This document shows positions 39,301 to 49,993 of a stretch of 60,000 nt of DNA, piece by piece. Source of the stretch: Liolophura sinensis. Lineage: Eukaryota > Mollusca > Polyplacophora > Chitonida > Chitonidae. The notes under the pieces were generated by a model, which worked only from the letters and a program-made list of their open reading frames with translations, was not told where the DNA came from and made no database searches. Made by a program: the position numbers and the translations under genes. The stretch's first letter is position 1. Every line of letters starts with the position of its first letter. The DNA lies in the NCBI RefSeq assembly GCF_032854445.1, contig NC_088301.1, forward strand, positions 58,976,512 to 59,036,511. The letters run 5' to 3'.

Positions 39301-39743
39301 GGCGAATGTCTCCTGAATCATTGCGCTGCATTAGTACCATTATGCAATGAGCTGTTAGACAGGGAAGGGCTAATATGACAGTACTTACAAGTGTTTGGAG
39401 ATTTTGACGGAAAAAAAGAATGATGTATGTATCAATGAAAGTATATGACCCTGTACTTTACGGGTTATAGGCCCATAACGACACCTTGCATGCCAGTCAA
39501 ATATAGCCCTCCTGTGCAAACGTGTGAATTAATTAGGCCTAATTGGCCATACGTTGGAACATGCACGTGCAATAGGTCGGAGGATGGGGAGAGCAACTGT
39601 CACTGCGTTATTAAGCGAGGATCCACGGGTACCACAACATATGATTCAAATGGTCAAAATTTTCGAAAACCCTTAGGTGTTGTCAACTGTGATCATTTTT
39701 ACATTGTTACAAGTAAAAATAAACCAACACGAGTATAGGCTAT
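39301..39743. other. Non-coding stretch, nothing recognised
   Basis: A 97-codon open frame (39445-39738, +) has no family motif. Confidence 0.5.
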
Positions 39744-40274
39744 GGGGGCCGGACAAACGCCCCGGAGGACAAAGGCCTCTCGATCAGTCTTAAGATTATA
39801 TGGTGAATGACAAACGTTGATAGCTTCTTTGAGAAAATTTGAAAACTTCTGCCTGAAGTGATGCGTCATATTTTACACATTTGCAATAGAACCCCTTCTT
39901 ACTCGTTCAAACAGCATGTAATCCAAAAGTTTCATGACAAAATCGATTTTTTGCTTGCACGGCTCGAAATTGGAAAGAGCTATTTTCTCTCTGAGAACGT
40001 CAGCTTTACCATTTTTTTTTTGAAAACGTTAGTGTACGGCGTTTACTAAAAGAAAGCTTTTGAGCCCGAGTGCCCGACAGCGATACTTTTTGACGGCAAG
40101 TTTTTATTTGCCAAATGAAGTCACACTATGTGTAATGCCTTTCAACAAATATTTAACATAATGTTTTTAGACTGTAGGACATGCTTTGTTGGTTATTTAA
40201 GTCCACGGGGTTTTTGTCAGCGGGGCTTCACCGGGGCTTTTGTCCGCGGGGCTTCACCGGGGCTTTAGTCCTGG
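39744..40274. mobile_element. Possible MITE with CGGACAAA-GCCCCGG inverted ends
   Basis: The left end contains CCGGACAAACGCCCCGGAGG and ACAAAGGCC. The right end contains, inverted, two 28-bp units with GCGGGGCTTCACCGGGGCTT followed by TTGTCC. The same word thus stands in opposite orientation at both ends of a 531-bp AT-rich interior. No transposase is present. Target duplications are not clear. Confidence 0.5.
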
Positions 40275-40754
40275 ATTCATTCGGCTATAAACCTAAGTAA
40301 GCTATACACGAAGTGAAACATAAATAGGGCCTATAACTGTTATACATATATAACCGGCCTAATGCAGGCTAATTATGGAGTAGACTCTGGTAAGGAGCGG
40401 CTTACATTCAGCTCATTAGTGAAAAACAACATTGTAATGATAAAGTATATAAAGTGTGTTTTGTCGCGTTGTATTAATAAGGTTTACTCTCAAATGGCAA
40501 ATGCGCGACGTTTGTGTTTGTGTAACCCGGGATGTAAGCAACATGTGTATCGTAACTGTAGACCTGAACATAAAGATTTATGCAAGGTGCACATTAATGT
40601 GCCTGTGCACATTTACTGCAATCACAGTTTATGTAGTTTTTGTACTCGCTTTTAGAGAGTGGTAAATTTATTTATTTATTTGTTTATTTATTTATTTAGT
40701 GTATTAGTCTACTCGTACATGTATGCAGTAATCGCTCAACCCTAACCATTATTT
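40275..40754. other. Non-coding stretch left of the gap
   Basis: A cysteine-containing open frame (40362-40655, +) looks unremarkable apart from about ten Cys in its C-terminal half. No family is recognised and no start context or splice evidence supports it. A TTTA-type microsatellite lies at 40669-40698. Confidence 0.45.
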
Positions 40755-40813
40755 AAAGTTATTTCATAATTTTATGAACAATAAATATACATAACAGGCA
40801 TAACAAGTAACTG
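40755..40813 (+). repeat. 59-bp sequence duplicated across the N gap (left copy)
   Basis: Identical to 41014-41072 and ends exactly at the first N. Confidence 0.95.
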
Positions 40814-41013
40814 NNNNNNNNNNNNNNNNNNNNNNNNNNNNNNNNNNNNNNNNNNNNNNNNNNNNNNNNNNNNNNNNNNNNNNNNNNNNNNNNNNNNNNN
40901 NNNNNNNNNNNNNNNNNNNNNNNNNNNNNNNNNNNNNNNNNNNNNNNNNNNNNNNNNNNNNNNNNNNNNNNNNNNNNNNNNNNNNNNNNNNNNNNNNNNN
41001 NNNNNNNNNNNNN
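40814..41013. other. Assembly gap, 200 N
   Basis: A round-number run of N, so a scaffold gap of unknown length. Identical 59-bp flanks suggest that the two contigs overlap and the gap is not real. It lies about 180 bp upstream of the TIMM17 start codon. Confidence 0.97.
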
Positions 41014-41072
41014 AAAGTTATTTCATAATTTTATGAACAATAAATATACATAACAGGCATAACAAGTAACTG
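41014..41072 (+). repeat. 59-bp sequence duplicated across the N gap (right copy)
   Basis: Starts exactly at the first base after the gap; see 40755-40813. Confidence 0.95.
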
Positions 41073-41149
41073 ATGAGCTCCACGTCAGGACATAGTCCTT
41101 TATTCGGATGTTATCATGCTCCTGGTTTTGATGTATCCATGTTGAGGTC

Positions 41150-41191
41150 AATGTCATTCTACTGCGCATCACCTCCGCGCACCGAGTCAAG
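41150..41191 (+). promoter_or_regulatory. TIMM17 proximal 5' region with NRF-1-like half sites
   Basis: CTGCGCATCACC and CCGCGCACC lie just upstream of the start codon in a GC-richer patch. NRF-1 sites (TGCGCATGCGC-like) are common in promoters of nuclear genes for mitochondrial proteins. Here only half-site resemblance is visible, so the assignment is tentative. Confidence 0.25.
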
Positions 41192-44100
41192 ATGGAAGAA
41201 TACGCACGTGAACCATGGTTAGTAACTAGGAAAAAAGTGCTATATTTATGTGTCTCCACAATATTTAAGTTTGAATTGCAATGCTTTGGACATTATAATA
41301 GTGTTTCTCGTATACTGATACGGTATGGTTCTCTAAATCGGTTAAATTAGCACAAATTCGTCGATGTCATCAGCCGCTCTTCACAGCGGTCGCCATGTGG
41401 GCTATTATTGACAACAACAACGATTGGGTCACGTATACCAGAATGGCCAAGAATTAAAGGAATATTGTAAATATGTGGTTCTGATCGTTAAAGCAACATC
41501 GTAGATGTGTAGAGAGCAATTAAAGTAATGGTTAACTGTCATTTATCAGAGTCCGCACTGCCTCTAGACTGTAAGTATGCTGTCAACTCTCTCTGACATT
41601 ACCCCATGGAATGAGACAGGATAAGCAGCTACTACCAGGATTAGTGCATTACACATTTCCGCTAACATAAGCCACGAATTGATTTTGATAAGAGCGCTTG
41701 CTGCCTCCATTTCATTTTTGTCTCTGCCTTGTTAAAGCGCAGAAATCCAAATTTTTATGTTTCACATATCCACTTTAGACAGATCTATTAAGTCAGAACA
41801 ATAACACATTCTTTTATAGGACTACCCAACTCATTGTTTCAAATGAAAACAACTTATAAATACCATGTGCTATGTCAATAAAGTCCTGTTTGTGCAGTCA
41901 TTCAGTAATAATGTAAAATGTAGTCTACCATAGCATTGCATTTCACTGTTCATATGTTTCATAGAGATTCTGGTTTATTTATTTTTTGTCAAGAAAGTGA
42001 ATCCAATGAGCTATTTGTTGAATGATCATCGAAGATACTTAAAATTTTTGATTTAAAAATAAAATAATTCCATTCCATGGGAAGCTTGTGTTTTCTTATT
42101 TTCATCAGGGTCCTGTGAAGTTTGTCAACAACCATAGGTAGTTGGCCCTTGATGAAATAAGGCTCATTGTCATGTAGGAAAGTTTAAACTTTTCAATTTA
42201 AGTTGAACTTGAGGTAAGTCATACTATGTTTTGTTTTGGTTATATAAGGATGAAATTTTTTGTTTACTTTCAGTCCCTGGAGGATTGTGGATGACTGTGG
42301 AGGGGCATTTGCCATGGGTGCCATTGGGGGCTCTGTTTTTCATTCCATAAAAGGATTTAGAAATGCTCCAAGTGTAAGTTGTGTTATATAGGACAAATTT
42401 CATTCATAGAATTTCTAAAAATTTATAGGCCTTTATGTGCAGTGTTTCCTTTCCCCTGTTAATTTTTTGCATGAAATTGTCAGTGATTTTCAGTTGGTTC
42501 AAGACTTGTGTTGTTCATTTCAGGGACATTATCGTAGACTTATTGGCAGTTTAGATGCTGTAAAACAAAGAGCTCCAATAACTGGAGGTAAGATTTGCTG
42601 AATTGTCAATGTAACCTGTGAGCTCTTCATGTTGAAATGTCAAGGTTTGTCATGTACCTGGCCAGGAGTGGACTTCAAATGGAATTTGTTTTTAATAATA
42701 TTTTAATGGTTTAATATTGAAATTTTATTTGCCTGGGCTTTACAGTATTTTATCTTGAGATCAATAAATCTAATATTTGCTAATGTGAACCTTTTAAAGT
42801 CATTACAGTTACATAGAAAATATTCACACTTATTCTAACCATTTCATTGCTGAACTTGACTCAGTTGAACTTGTGTGATAAATAAAATTGATACATTGTG
42901 CCTCTTATGTATTAAGTTTTTGTCAGACTTGCAATCAATGATTTTGTATACATCTAAAATTCGCCTGGGCTAATTTGGCTAAAGTGTTGACATGACAGCT
43001 CATCCACTACTGACCTATGATCCACCACTTACCAATGATAGCTGATCCACCATTGACCAATCACAGCTTGTCCACCTCTGACCAATGAGATTGTGGGCTG
43101 AGGTTCAGCTGTGTTATTTCATCTGCAGCTGTAAGTCAAGAGTACATGTGCCTGAAAGATGATGGTTCATTCTGGTTTCCTCATCTATAACCCTTACTGA
43201 TGTCATTGAAGTGAAACATTCTTGAATATGGCATTATGAGCAAGTCAGTAAAAATATGATTCAGGATTCAAAACATTCCATGTAGACATGTCAGAAGGGC
43301 ATCTCTTGTTATCGCAGGTAACTTTGCCGTGTGGGGTGGACTGTTTTCAGCCATAGACTGTTCCCTTGTTTACATCAGAAAGAAAGAAGACCCATGGAAC
43401 TCAATAACCAGTGGAGCTTTGACAGGGGCTATTTTGTCAGTGAGAAGTGAGTATCAGATTGAGGAATGGTGTGCATGTATACCATACATACAAAAAAAAA
43501 ATCCATAAATAAAAAAATTTATGTCAGGAACAAATAGTAGTTTGCAAGCTTGACAAGTAAATGAAATGGCCACATTAACAAACACATACTGGCCAACACA
43601 TATAGCCATGCACAATTACTGTAATGTTTATAAAGTTTATGTATTTTCTAATTTTCATTAAAATATTTTGTAGATGGAGCTGGAGCAATGGTTGGGTCTG
43701 CTGTTATTGGTAAGTACATTTGGGTGTGAACAAGGTGTGTGTGTAAACTTGGGGGATAACACTGAAGCGAACAAACAACTTAGTTCAACTCGTCTTTGAG
43801 TTTACTTTAGTGATCTTCAAACCAACACCACTGTTTTGAAAGAATGTGTAAACCTCAAGGCTAGTACAAAATGCTTCACATCGTTGTTTCCCCCTTTCAG
43901 GTGGAACCCTCTTGGCACTGATTGAGGGTATAAGTATTTTAGTTACAAGATATTCAGCAGAACAGTTTAAACCGAGTAAGTACTTTCTTTTGCTTCTGTG
44001 TGACTATTAATGATGAAGTATGTGTACACCGGTAAAGAGGAATGTAAAACTGTTGCAAGTATAACTGTTTTTTTGAGTTAATGCTCCCAAATATCACAGC

Positions 44101-44420
44101 AGCTAGTGACTCCAGAGTGTTTACACCAACAACCAATGATGACAATATATGACACAAAGTTTTATTAAATCTCTGATTAAACAAATAATAGAACAAATAA
44201 AGCAATATACATCTGATAATATCTGCATATATGTCAATGTTACCTAAATGTGGAAGGAAGTGTTTCGTTTTATCTTCTTGCAGTGGTCATATTTTGAATT
44301 TATTTTTTTTGGCATTGATAAATTAATTTGAATGTCTTGTTTTCAGTTTCGCCTCAGGCCATGGAAGATCCTTCACAGTTACCTCCCAAACCTATATTTG
44401 GGGCATCGCAGTATCAATAA
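41192..44420 (+). CDS. TIMM17: Mitochondrial inner-membrane translocase subunit Tim17, 7 coding exons, 167 aa
   Basis: Core subunit of the TIM23 complex, which moves presequence-bearing proteins across or into the mitochondrial inner membrane. Coding exons: 41192-41217, 42274-42373, 42524-42587, 43318-43446, 43674-43709, 43901-43975, 44347-44420. All borders are GT..AG and the phases are 2, 0, 1, 1, 1, 1. The protein begins [19 protein letters not shown], nearly identical to animal Tim17. It has four hydrophobic Gly-rich segments, roughly residues 18-35, 62-83, 93-117 and 119-135, including [12 protein letters not shown] and [15 protein letters not shown]. Cys9 and Cys78 sit near the positions of the disulfide-forming pair known in yeast Tim17. 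The C-terminus has EDPSQLP and ends QYQ, as in vertebrate Tim17A/B. Length is close to the usual 165-172. The frame is intact, so the gene should be functional. The 3' end of the transcript is not resolved. Confidence 0.98.
42991..43091 (+). repeat. Degenerate tandem repeat in TIMM17 intron 3, with CCAAT words
   Basis: Three to four units of about 28 bp built on AGCTSATCCACCAYTGACCAATSA. It gives three CCAAT words in 75 bases. Binding by NF-Y is conceivable but untested. Confidence 0.65.
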
Positions 44421-46644
44421 CAGTGTGTGATATTAGGATGGACTGTATTACTTGTAGTATCTGTACAGTTAGATTGCTGTAAAGTTAATGAAGATATTTT
44501 AACAGTCTGGGAGTGATGTATTGGAGTTAAATCTGTCCTGCCCATCCATCGGTTTATACTTAATGGACAGGTGTGCAATGTGGCTGTGAGATCTGCCATG
44601 CGGTGTGTAAGGTTGTAATTTCCTGAACTGTTGTTACAAAAACTGATTAATCACACATTCAGTATGTGGTTCACACTTTTGACAGAAAATGTTGACACTT
44701 TTGTGGGAAAGACTTTCACACTGAGGATGATTTTACTCCTTAGCCATGAGTTCTGAGCCATGAGTTCTGAGCCATGAACCCTTACACTGACACTTGTGAC
44801 TGATAATTTAACCTGAGAAGCATCTCATTCCCACCTGATTGTTGAAGCTATGCTGGCAACATGGGTGTCGACTTGTAAGTGTCCAGAGTAGCAAAATCAA
44901 TGTACATGTAAGAAATTCTTAGATATCAGTAAAACGTGAATACAAGGAAGTACAGAAAAAGATGTAAGATGAAGAACCAAAACCTGTGTTTCTTGCAGGG
45001 CATGGCAGTAATTCGTTACAGCCAACTATCATTTTCGAAAAATCAATGCAGGTGACGATCTCATGGACTAATTAATTTTAGATGGGTTATTTTGTGAGTG
45101 GATGATATTGATTCTGGTACATACTTGGCACGATGAGGCTCATTTCGTTTTGGCTCTCATCTGTTGCCTTCTTCCATCCACATCTGGCTAGATAAGACTA
45201 ATATTTACTCATTAGTCCTGTTATCTCTCACTGTGTCCGCTATGGGTTGTTTGTTGTGGTGTGATATCGGTTCTGTCCATGACTGGCTCGACAAACATGG
45301 ATGTCGGGCTATTGTCAAGGGCTTTACGGGCAGGACCGTTATCTTGCAGAGAGCATTGCTGGTATGACATTAAGGATTATATTTGACCAGAGAAAGGTGT
45401 AAGATGCCATGTATAATCGTCAGTGTGTGACGTTAAGTACTAGGTGACAAAGTGAGAAAGAGAGTCATTGTACAGTTTTTCTTAAATAATTTGTGTGTAG
45501 GATTTACATAGATGTATTCAGTATGTCAGAGTGTAAATGGACAAGATTATGGCTGATCGGTGTGTAGAATTTGAGAGAATTAACCGTTAAGCACGCATAA
45601 GGATATGCATGATATCAACTCCTGTACAGTCACATTTGCTCCTGACAATATAAAACATTCTTTACCAGACAATTTTCAACTTTATTGCGGAGTTTCATAC
45701 GCTTTAGTTTGACAGAGTTTCCGTTCACAAACTGATGAAGCTTTAGTTGTCGGATTAGTGTATTCGGGCAAATTTTGAATAGATGTAACCAGTTTTCCGC
45801 AAAAAGCTTGAGATCTTATCATTGTATAACATGATGTTTAAGTTAAAAAAAAAAAACAAAACAGTTCATAGGAGCATAAATTGCATATACACATTTTTCT
45901 TGAAGCAGAAAATATTGAAAAGTTAAGCGTAGTTCAGGAGATTCCATTATTTGTTGGCGACATGTGGCTGCAATATTGCCAAAATGGCGTTAAGCATTCA
46001 TTTAATGGTTTGGCAAGCGAATTACAATGGTTCTGTAGGGTAAAAATCCATTGGTATACACAACGTCACTGTTATTGGGTGGATTTAATATCGTCTATAT
46101 TGACAGGTGAGAACAGATACTGTGACGGTTGTACATCAGGATGTATTCTTCGTTACATGTCCACAGCACATGGAATGTCGTAAAGGTAGCTGTCTGTGAA
46201 TATATCAAAAACAAAAAAAAAACAGGGATGTACTAAACAAACCTACAGGAAATAGACCACGTCAACCCTCATCGCCATCTAAGAAGTTTATAATAAGTTA
46301 TGTATCACCTGGTACAGGTAACAGAAGAACCAGATTGGTATAACCGGTATATTGAATTTAGGTATCGTCTGACGTGTGTTTCTTCCTTTGTTGTTACACT
46401 CAGTAATCTTTCTCTACATTCGTATGTTATACATGTATGTGAATAAAAATGGTATGTTGGAAGATATTGTAACCTGGCCTTGTTTTCATTCCTTACCCAC
46501 AGTACTGGTTGCTTTGGTAGTTGATATCCAAAAACATGCGCACTGTGGAGGGAAGGAAATGTCACTAGCAACATCTTTTATCTAAAAATTATCAACCCCT
46601 CAACTTAGATGTGCAAATATGGGAAGTGAGGGCCCCTAATGGCT
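44421..46644. other. TIMM17 3' flank and non-coding stretch
   Basis: The first part is presumably TIMM17 3' untranslated region; no canonical AATAAA close to the stop was identified. A 14-bp tandem repeat lies at 44742-44777. Further on there is only AT-rich sequence and open frames without family resemblance. Confidence 0.5.
44742..44777 (+). repeat. 14-bp tandem repeat, 2.6 units
   Basis: AGCCATGAGTTCTG at 44742 and 44756, partial at 44770. Probably within the TIMM17 3' untranslated region. Confidence 0.9.
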
Positions 46645-46760
46645 TATTCGTATGAAGTGTTAGCCTTGTATTTGTATGAAGTGTTAGCCTGACATTCGTA
46701 TAAAATGTTAGTTTGACATCCGTGTGAACCGTTAATTGGTGTCGCATTCGAATAAAGCAC
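46645..46760 (+). repeat. 24-bp minisatellite, 4 to 5 units
   Basis: Units of the type TATTCGTATGAAGTGTTAGC plus CTTG start at 46645, 46669, 46693 and 46717. They diverge to the right. Because 24 is a multiple of three, the minus strand reads an eight-residue periodic peptide, which I take as an artefact. Confidence 0.9.
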
Positions 46761-46835
46761 TGGTATAGCACACTCAAGTTCAGTTCGGGTTCAGCTTAAA
46801 AGTAAAGGTTTGTTCGATCGATTCAAGCGATCGAT

Positions 46836-46982
46836 ACACCAAGCAAGTATAGTTCTACATATCGGATGGGTCGTTAGGAGCGTTTTAACGAATTACAATC
46901 CTTAAATCTTATTATCAAACACCAATCAAGTATAGGCCTATATCGGGCGGGTCGTTAGGAGCGTTGTAACGAATTAATCTTT
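46836..46982 (+). repeat. Two direct repeats of about 65 bp
   Basis: 46836-46903 and 46919-46982 share ACACCAA, CAAGTATAG, CGGGTCGTTAGGAGCGTT or close variants, and TAACGAATTA. The element is unknown. Confidence 0.8.
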
Positions 46983-47907
46983 AATGGTAATGTTAAGGCT
47001 CACACGGATATAACCGAGATCAAACAGGCGGCATAAAAGAATGTTGATCATCTATTTACATAATGACAAGTACTGTTGGCTGGCGATTGATTTATTTCGC
47101 GCAGTCTAGTTTGCACATTTCCTGTTTTGTAAGGATTATTTTTAACCTTTCATTGCCATGCTATGTTTAGTGTAAAGGAAGATGTGGTGTGGATGTGGTA
47201 AAATACAAAATATCTGACATTAGGAGACGCTTAAGCAAATTGTACGTTGGCTCTTCCTCTTAGACTACTGGTAATTTCAATTTCAGTTAGAGCCTTTGAG
47301 GCGAGGACGGTACTTATATGCCCTGTACAAATGGAGATGGAATGTAGCTGTATTTGCTTGGGTGGTGCATAGTACTAAACACTGAGTCCAGATCTCACTG
47401 TTATCTGGGTATGAATTCATGAACCACCATGAGTTACAAGCGTGTATGACTCCATTATACACGCGTCTCTTTAACAGAATTATCCACGGTTTGTGTTGTT
47501 CAGAGAAGCTGGACAATACACGAAATGAAGCACTCGCGGAGAACCTATGTAAGCGTATAATTATATACACCTATGGCCGCCTGCCAGAGATCATAAACCC
47601 TCTGTCCATATTTACTAGCAAGAGTGTTAAAATTCACTGCAAATTGTAGAAACTGAGATCTAATGTGTTTGATGGACTCCAATACCTTGTGATGTAGACT
47701 GAAATTATTATATTTCTCCTCACAATCAACAAAGGGTTCATTTTCAAAGTTGATATTATCCGTATTGCCATACAGACACCGTTAGAGACCTTGGTCATCC
47801 TTACATACATATAACTTCAAATAAGACGTATACGACAGAACTATCTAGAACTACACCCATTTCAAAAACAACCTAAAATGCTGTGTTTCCCAAAGGATTT
47901 TATTTAA
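46983..47907. other. Non-coding stretch, nothing recognised
   Basis: Open frames on both strands at 47283-47649 overlap each other and show no family motif. Confidence 0.5.
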
Positions 47908-47985
47908 TTTGATTTGTATTTCACGCCGTACTCAAGAATATGTCATTATGGTGGGAAGAAGCCAGAGAAACCATTAAATCCCCTA
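47908..47985 (-). mobile_element. SINE fragment (family 1 tail)
   Basis: TTTGATTTGTATTTCACGCC, GTACTCAAGAATATGTCA and TTATGGTGGGAAGAAGCC match the tail and adjoining body of the SINE at 35541-35746. The rest is decayed. Confidence 0.75.
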
Positions 47986-48880
47986 GTACCATACCGGCAG
48001 GGATTTGCTTCAGAGTTATTCCTTTCCAAATGTAGGCTAGATAAGCCTACTAGATGATGACTGGCTTACTCATTTTTCTCTATTTTCATGAAAGGTTCAT
48101 ACACCTGAACTTAAATTCCTGCTGCTCTAAAATTATTCCAACGCATGTATGTATGCAGGCCATAGAAATATAGGCACTCAAGTCACTCTTTGATAAAATC
48201 CACATGCCGACAAACGTTCTCCATCATGTCCATCACTGATCTATACAGTGAGTGGCCCAGTGTATCAAATTTAATAAACGAGGGGTGTAATTTTCATTGA
48301 TTTGAGCATGGGCACGAAAGCGTCTCGTTATATCACGGACATGTTTAAAGTACGGGATGAACTGTTGTATTTGATGTTAGCGACGAGGCCGAGCTACACC
48401 AACTTAACAACTCTTCCATGGCGCCATGCCTGTGTACGTGCTTCCTGGCACGAAAAAAAACCCCGTTAAAATATGGAAATTTGTGCCAAAATGTGCATGA
48501 CTTAATCAGAACTTTGTGAAAGAATGTCTTTATTTTTGTCCTGTTCAAAACACCTTCTTACGTGTGTAGGCCTTAGGCTACCTGTACGGTCCCACAGTTT
48601 AATCTTACTCTCGCGTGATTACCTGGGCTAGTACGTCTCCCCCCGACACACCCGCACACTTTTCATTTGCTTCTACGCCCCTGATTAGTGTCAGAACTTT
48701 TCCCCCAACCCTCATACAAATTATTAACCGAATCCTTAGATTGTTCGATGGGAACTGCACTGAGCAGAACGGTGTTACTCTTATACTCCATGCGCGAACA
48801 TCACTGCGTCGCGTGCACTGTGACACTTGCAGTTGGTGAAAAAGCTGGACAGCGGATGGTGAGAGGAGTGCAGAAGTAAA
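47986..48880. other. Non-coding stretch; possible promoter at its right end
   Basis: 48600-48880 is less AT-rich and overlaps open frames on both strands with no family motif. It lies directly upstream of the possible first exon at 48881, so it could be promoter sequence. No TATA box is evident. Confidence 0.35.
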
Positions 48881-48931
48881 ATGGCAACGAAAAAACAAAA
48901 CAAAATGGCTAAGACAAAAAAATCGAAACCG
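48881..48931 (+). CDS. Possible first coding exon, Lys-rich N-terminus (partial)
   Basis: AAAATGGC is a fair start context. It opens MATKKQNKMAKTKKSKP, followed by a possible donor CCG|GTAATA. Without splicing the frame ends after six more codons. A basic N-terminus of this kind occurs in many nucleolar and ribosomal proteins, but nothing identifies a family, and no downstream exon was recognised in the remaining 11 kb. A MITE-like palindrome begins ten bases beyond the donor. It could equally be chance in A-rich DNA. Confidence 0.2.
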
Positions 48932-48940
48932 GTAATATTA

Positions 48941-49078
48941 GTTACATGGTGACCCAGTCATAGAATGCACAACTACGTGACAATAATACTCTCAGTCGAG
49001 CCGGGCTGAAGTTTCGCCCAGTGTGAGGATTATTGACACCACATAGTTGCATATCCTATCACTGAGTCACCATGTAAC
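48941..49078. mobile_element. Palindromic MITE-like element, 138 bp
   Basis: The ends GTTACATGGTGAC (48941) and GTCACCATGTAAC (ending 49078) are perfect inverses. The inverted arms extend to about 55 bp each with some mismatches (AATGCACAACTA against ATATGCAACTAT). The centre is GC-richer, about GTCGAGCCGGGCTGAAGTTT. No coding capacity. Target duplications are not clear (flanks ATATTA and GAATTTA). Confidence 0.8.
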
Positions 49079-49405
49079 GAATTTATCCTACAAAGACCCA
49101 TACATTTAGTGCAGGAGACGTGTAGAGGTGATGTAGAGATGAATTGTGCTTCGGCGATGTGACCATTGTTGAACCGCAACCAAGGGAGATAATCTACGCA
49201 GCAGGCACATTTGAAGTCGTCTGAGGATTCGAGAATATAGCTGTACCCCACGTGACCGTTGTTGTCCAATGAAAAGCGGAGTATTTTGTCTGACGCTGGA
49301 CTATGTACGGTACATTGTCAATGAGACAGTATAGATATGCTGTTGACTATGGTGACTTCCATCGATTAGTGAGAAAGCCTTTTAGAATAAAATATAGGCC
49401 TAAGT

Positions 49406-49540
49406 CAGGGCCCGGTTTGACGAAGCAATCTTAACGTTACGTTCACTTAACTACCACGGCAACCAGTATTGTAGGCATTACGTCGTAATGGTATTTGCGA
49501 GCTCATACGGTTAAGATAGCTTCGTGAAACTGGACCCTAG
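49406..49540. mobile_element. Palindromic MITE-like element with GGGYCCRGTTT ends
   Basis: The left end CAGGGCCCGGTTTGACGAAG and CAATCTTAACG is the inverse of the right end CGGTTAAGATAGCTTCGTGA and AACTGGACCCTAG, with a few mismatches. Total 135 bp. I recall very similar ends as abundant short repeats in several marine invertebrate genomes, but could not check. Confidence 0.75.
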
Positions 49541-49844
49541 CCCTGTTAGGAATACATGCGTTATGACAGGCTGGTTACAGCCCCGAATCTGGTCGCCCTC
49601 TCCCAATTCATTGCTTGATATAGGGCTCCACGCGAATAGGTCTATGTATACACAGAGCCCACACAGCTCGCAGATATACCTTCAATCCCAACATTTCACA
49701 GATCGATGAGACCGTGTTGAATGAAAGAAAGTTGTAAAACATGTAAAACGATGTTTTCAGACGAAAGCTTCCCATATGTCATGCAAGGAAGGCAGATTCA
49801 AAAGCCCATCAAACAACTTTCTCCTCCGTGTTAGACCTGATATT
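49541..49844. other. Non-coding stretch, nothing recognised
   Basis: No gene or repeat identified. Confidence 0.5.
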
Positions 49845-49993
49845 GCAATTTGCTGGATTTAAGGGAATTCACTGACTTGAGCAGCTAACCTGCAACATTC
49901 CCCGAGATCACAGCCTTTCCACATGTGGCACATGTAATCGGAAATCGAGGAATTGGCAGAATCGAGCACCAGATATGCTGTATTCCCCACATT
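49845..49993 (-). repeat. Two-unit GGGGAATGT-GCAGATCTG repeat, locus 1 (inverted)
   Basis: On the minus strand: GTGGGGAATACAGCATATCT and GGTGC, then AATTCCTCGATTTCCGAT, a spacer, GTGATCTCGGGGAATGTTGC and AGG, then GAATTCCC. It has the same architecture as the loci at 52779 and 54486, in reverse orientation. Confidence 0.65.

Noticed and set aside
40362-40655. Small cysteine-rich protein
   Set aside because: No signal peptide, no regular cysteine spacing, no splice or start evidence; contains a fortuitous cluster of TGT/TGC codons.
48605-48898. 97-codon minus-strand frame as a gene
   Set aside because: Overlaps other open frames on the plus strand and has no family motif; the region looks more like GC-richer promoter sequence.
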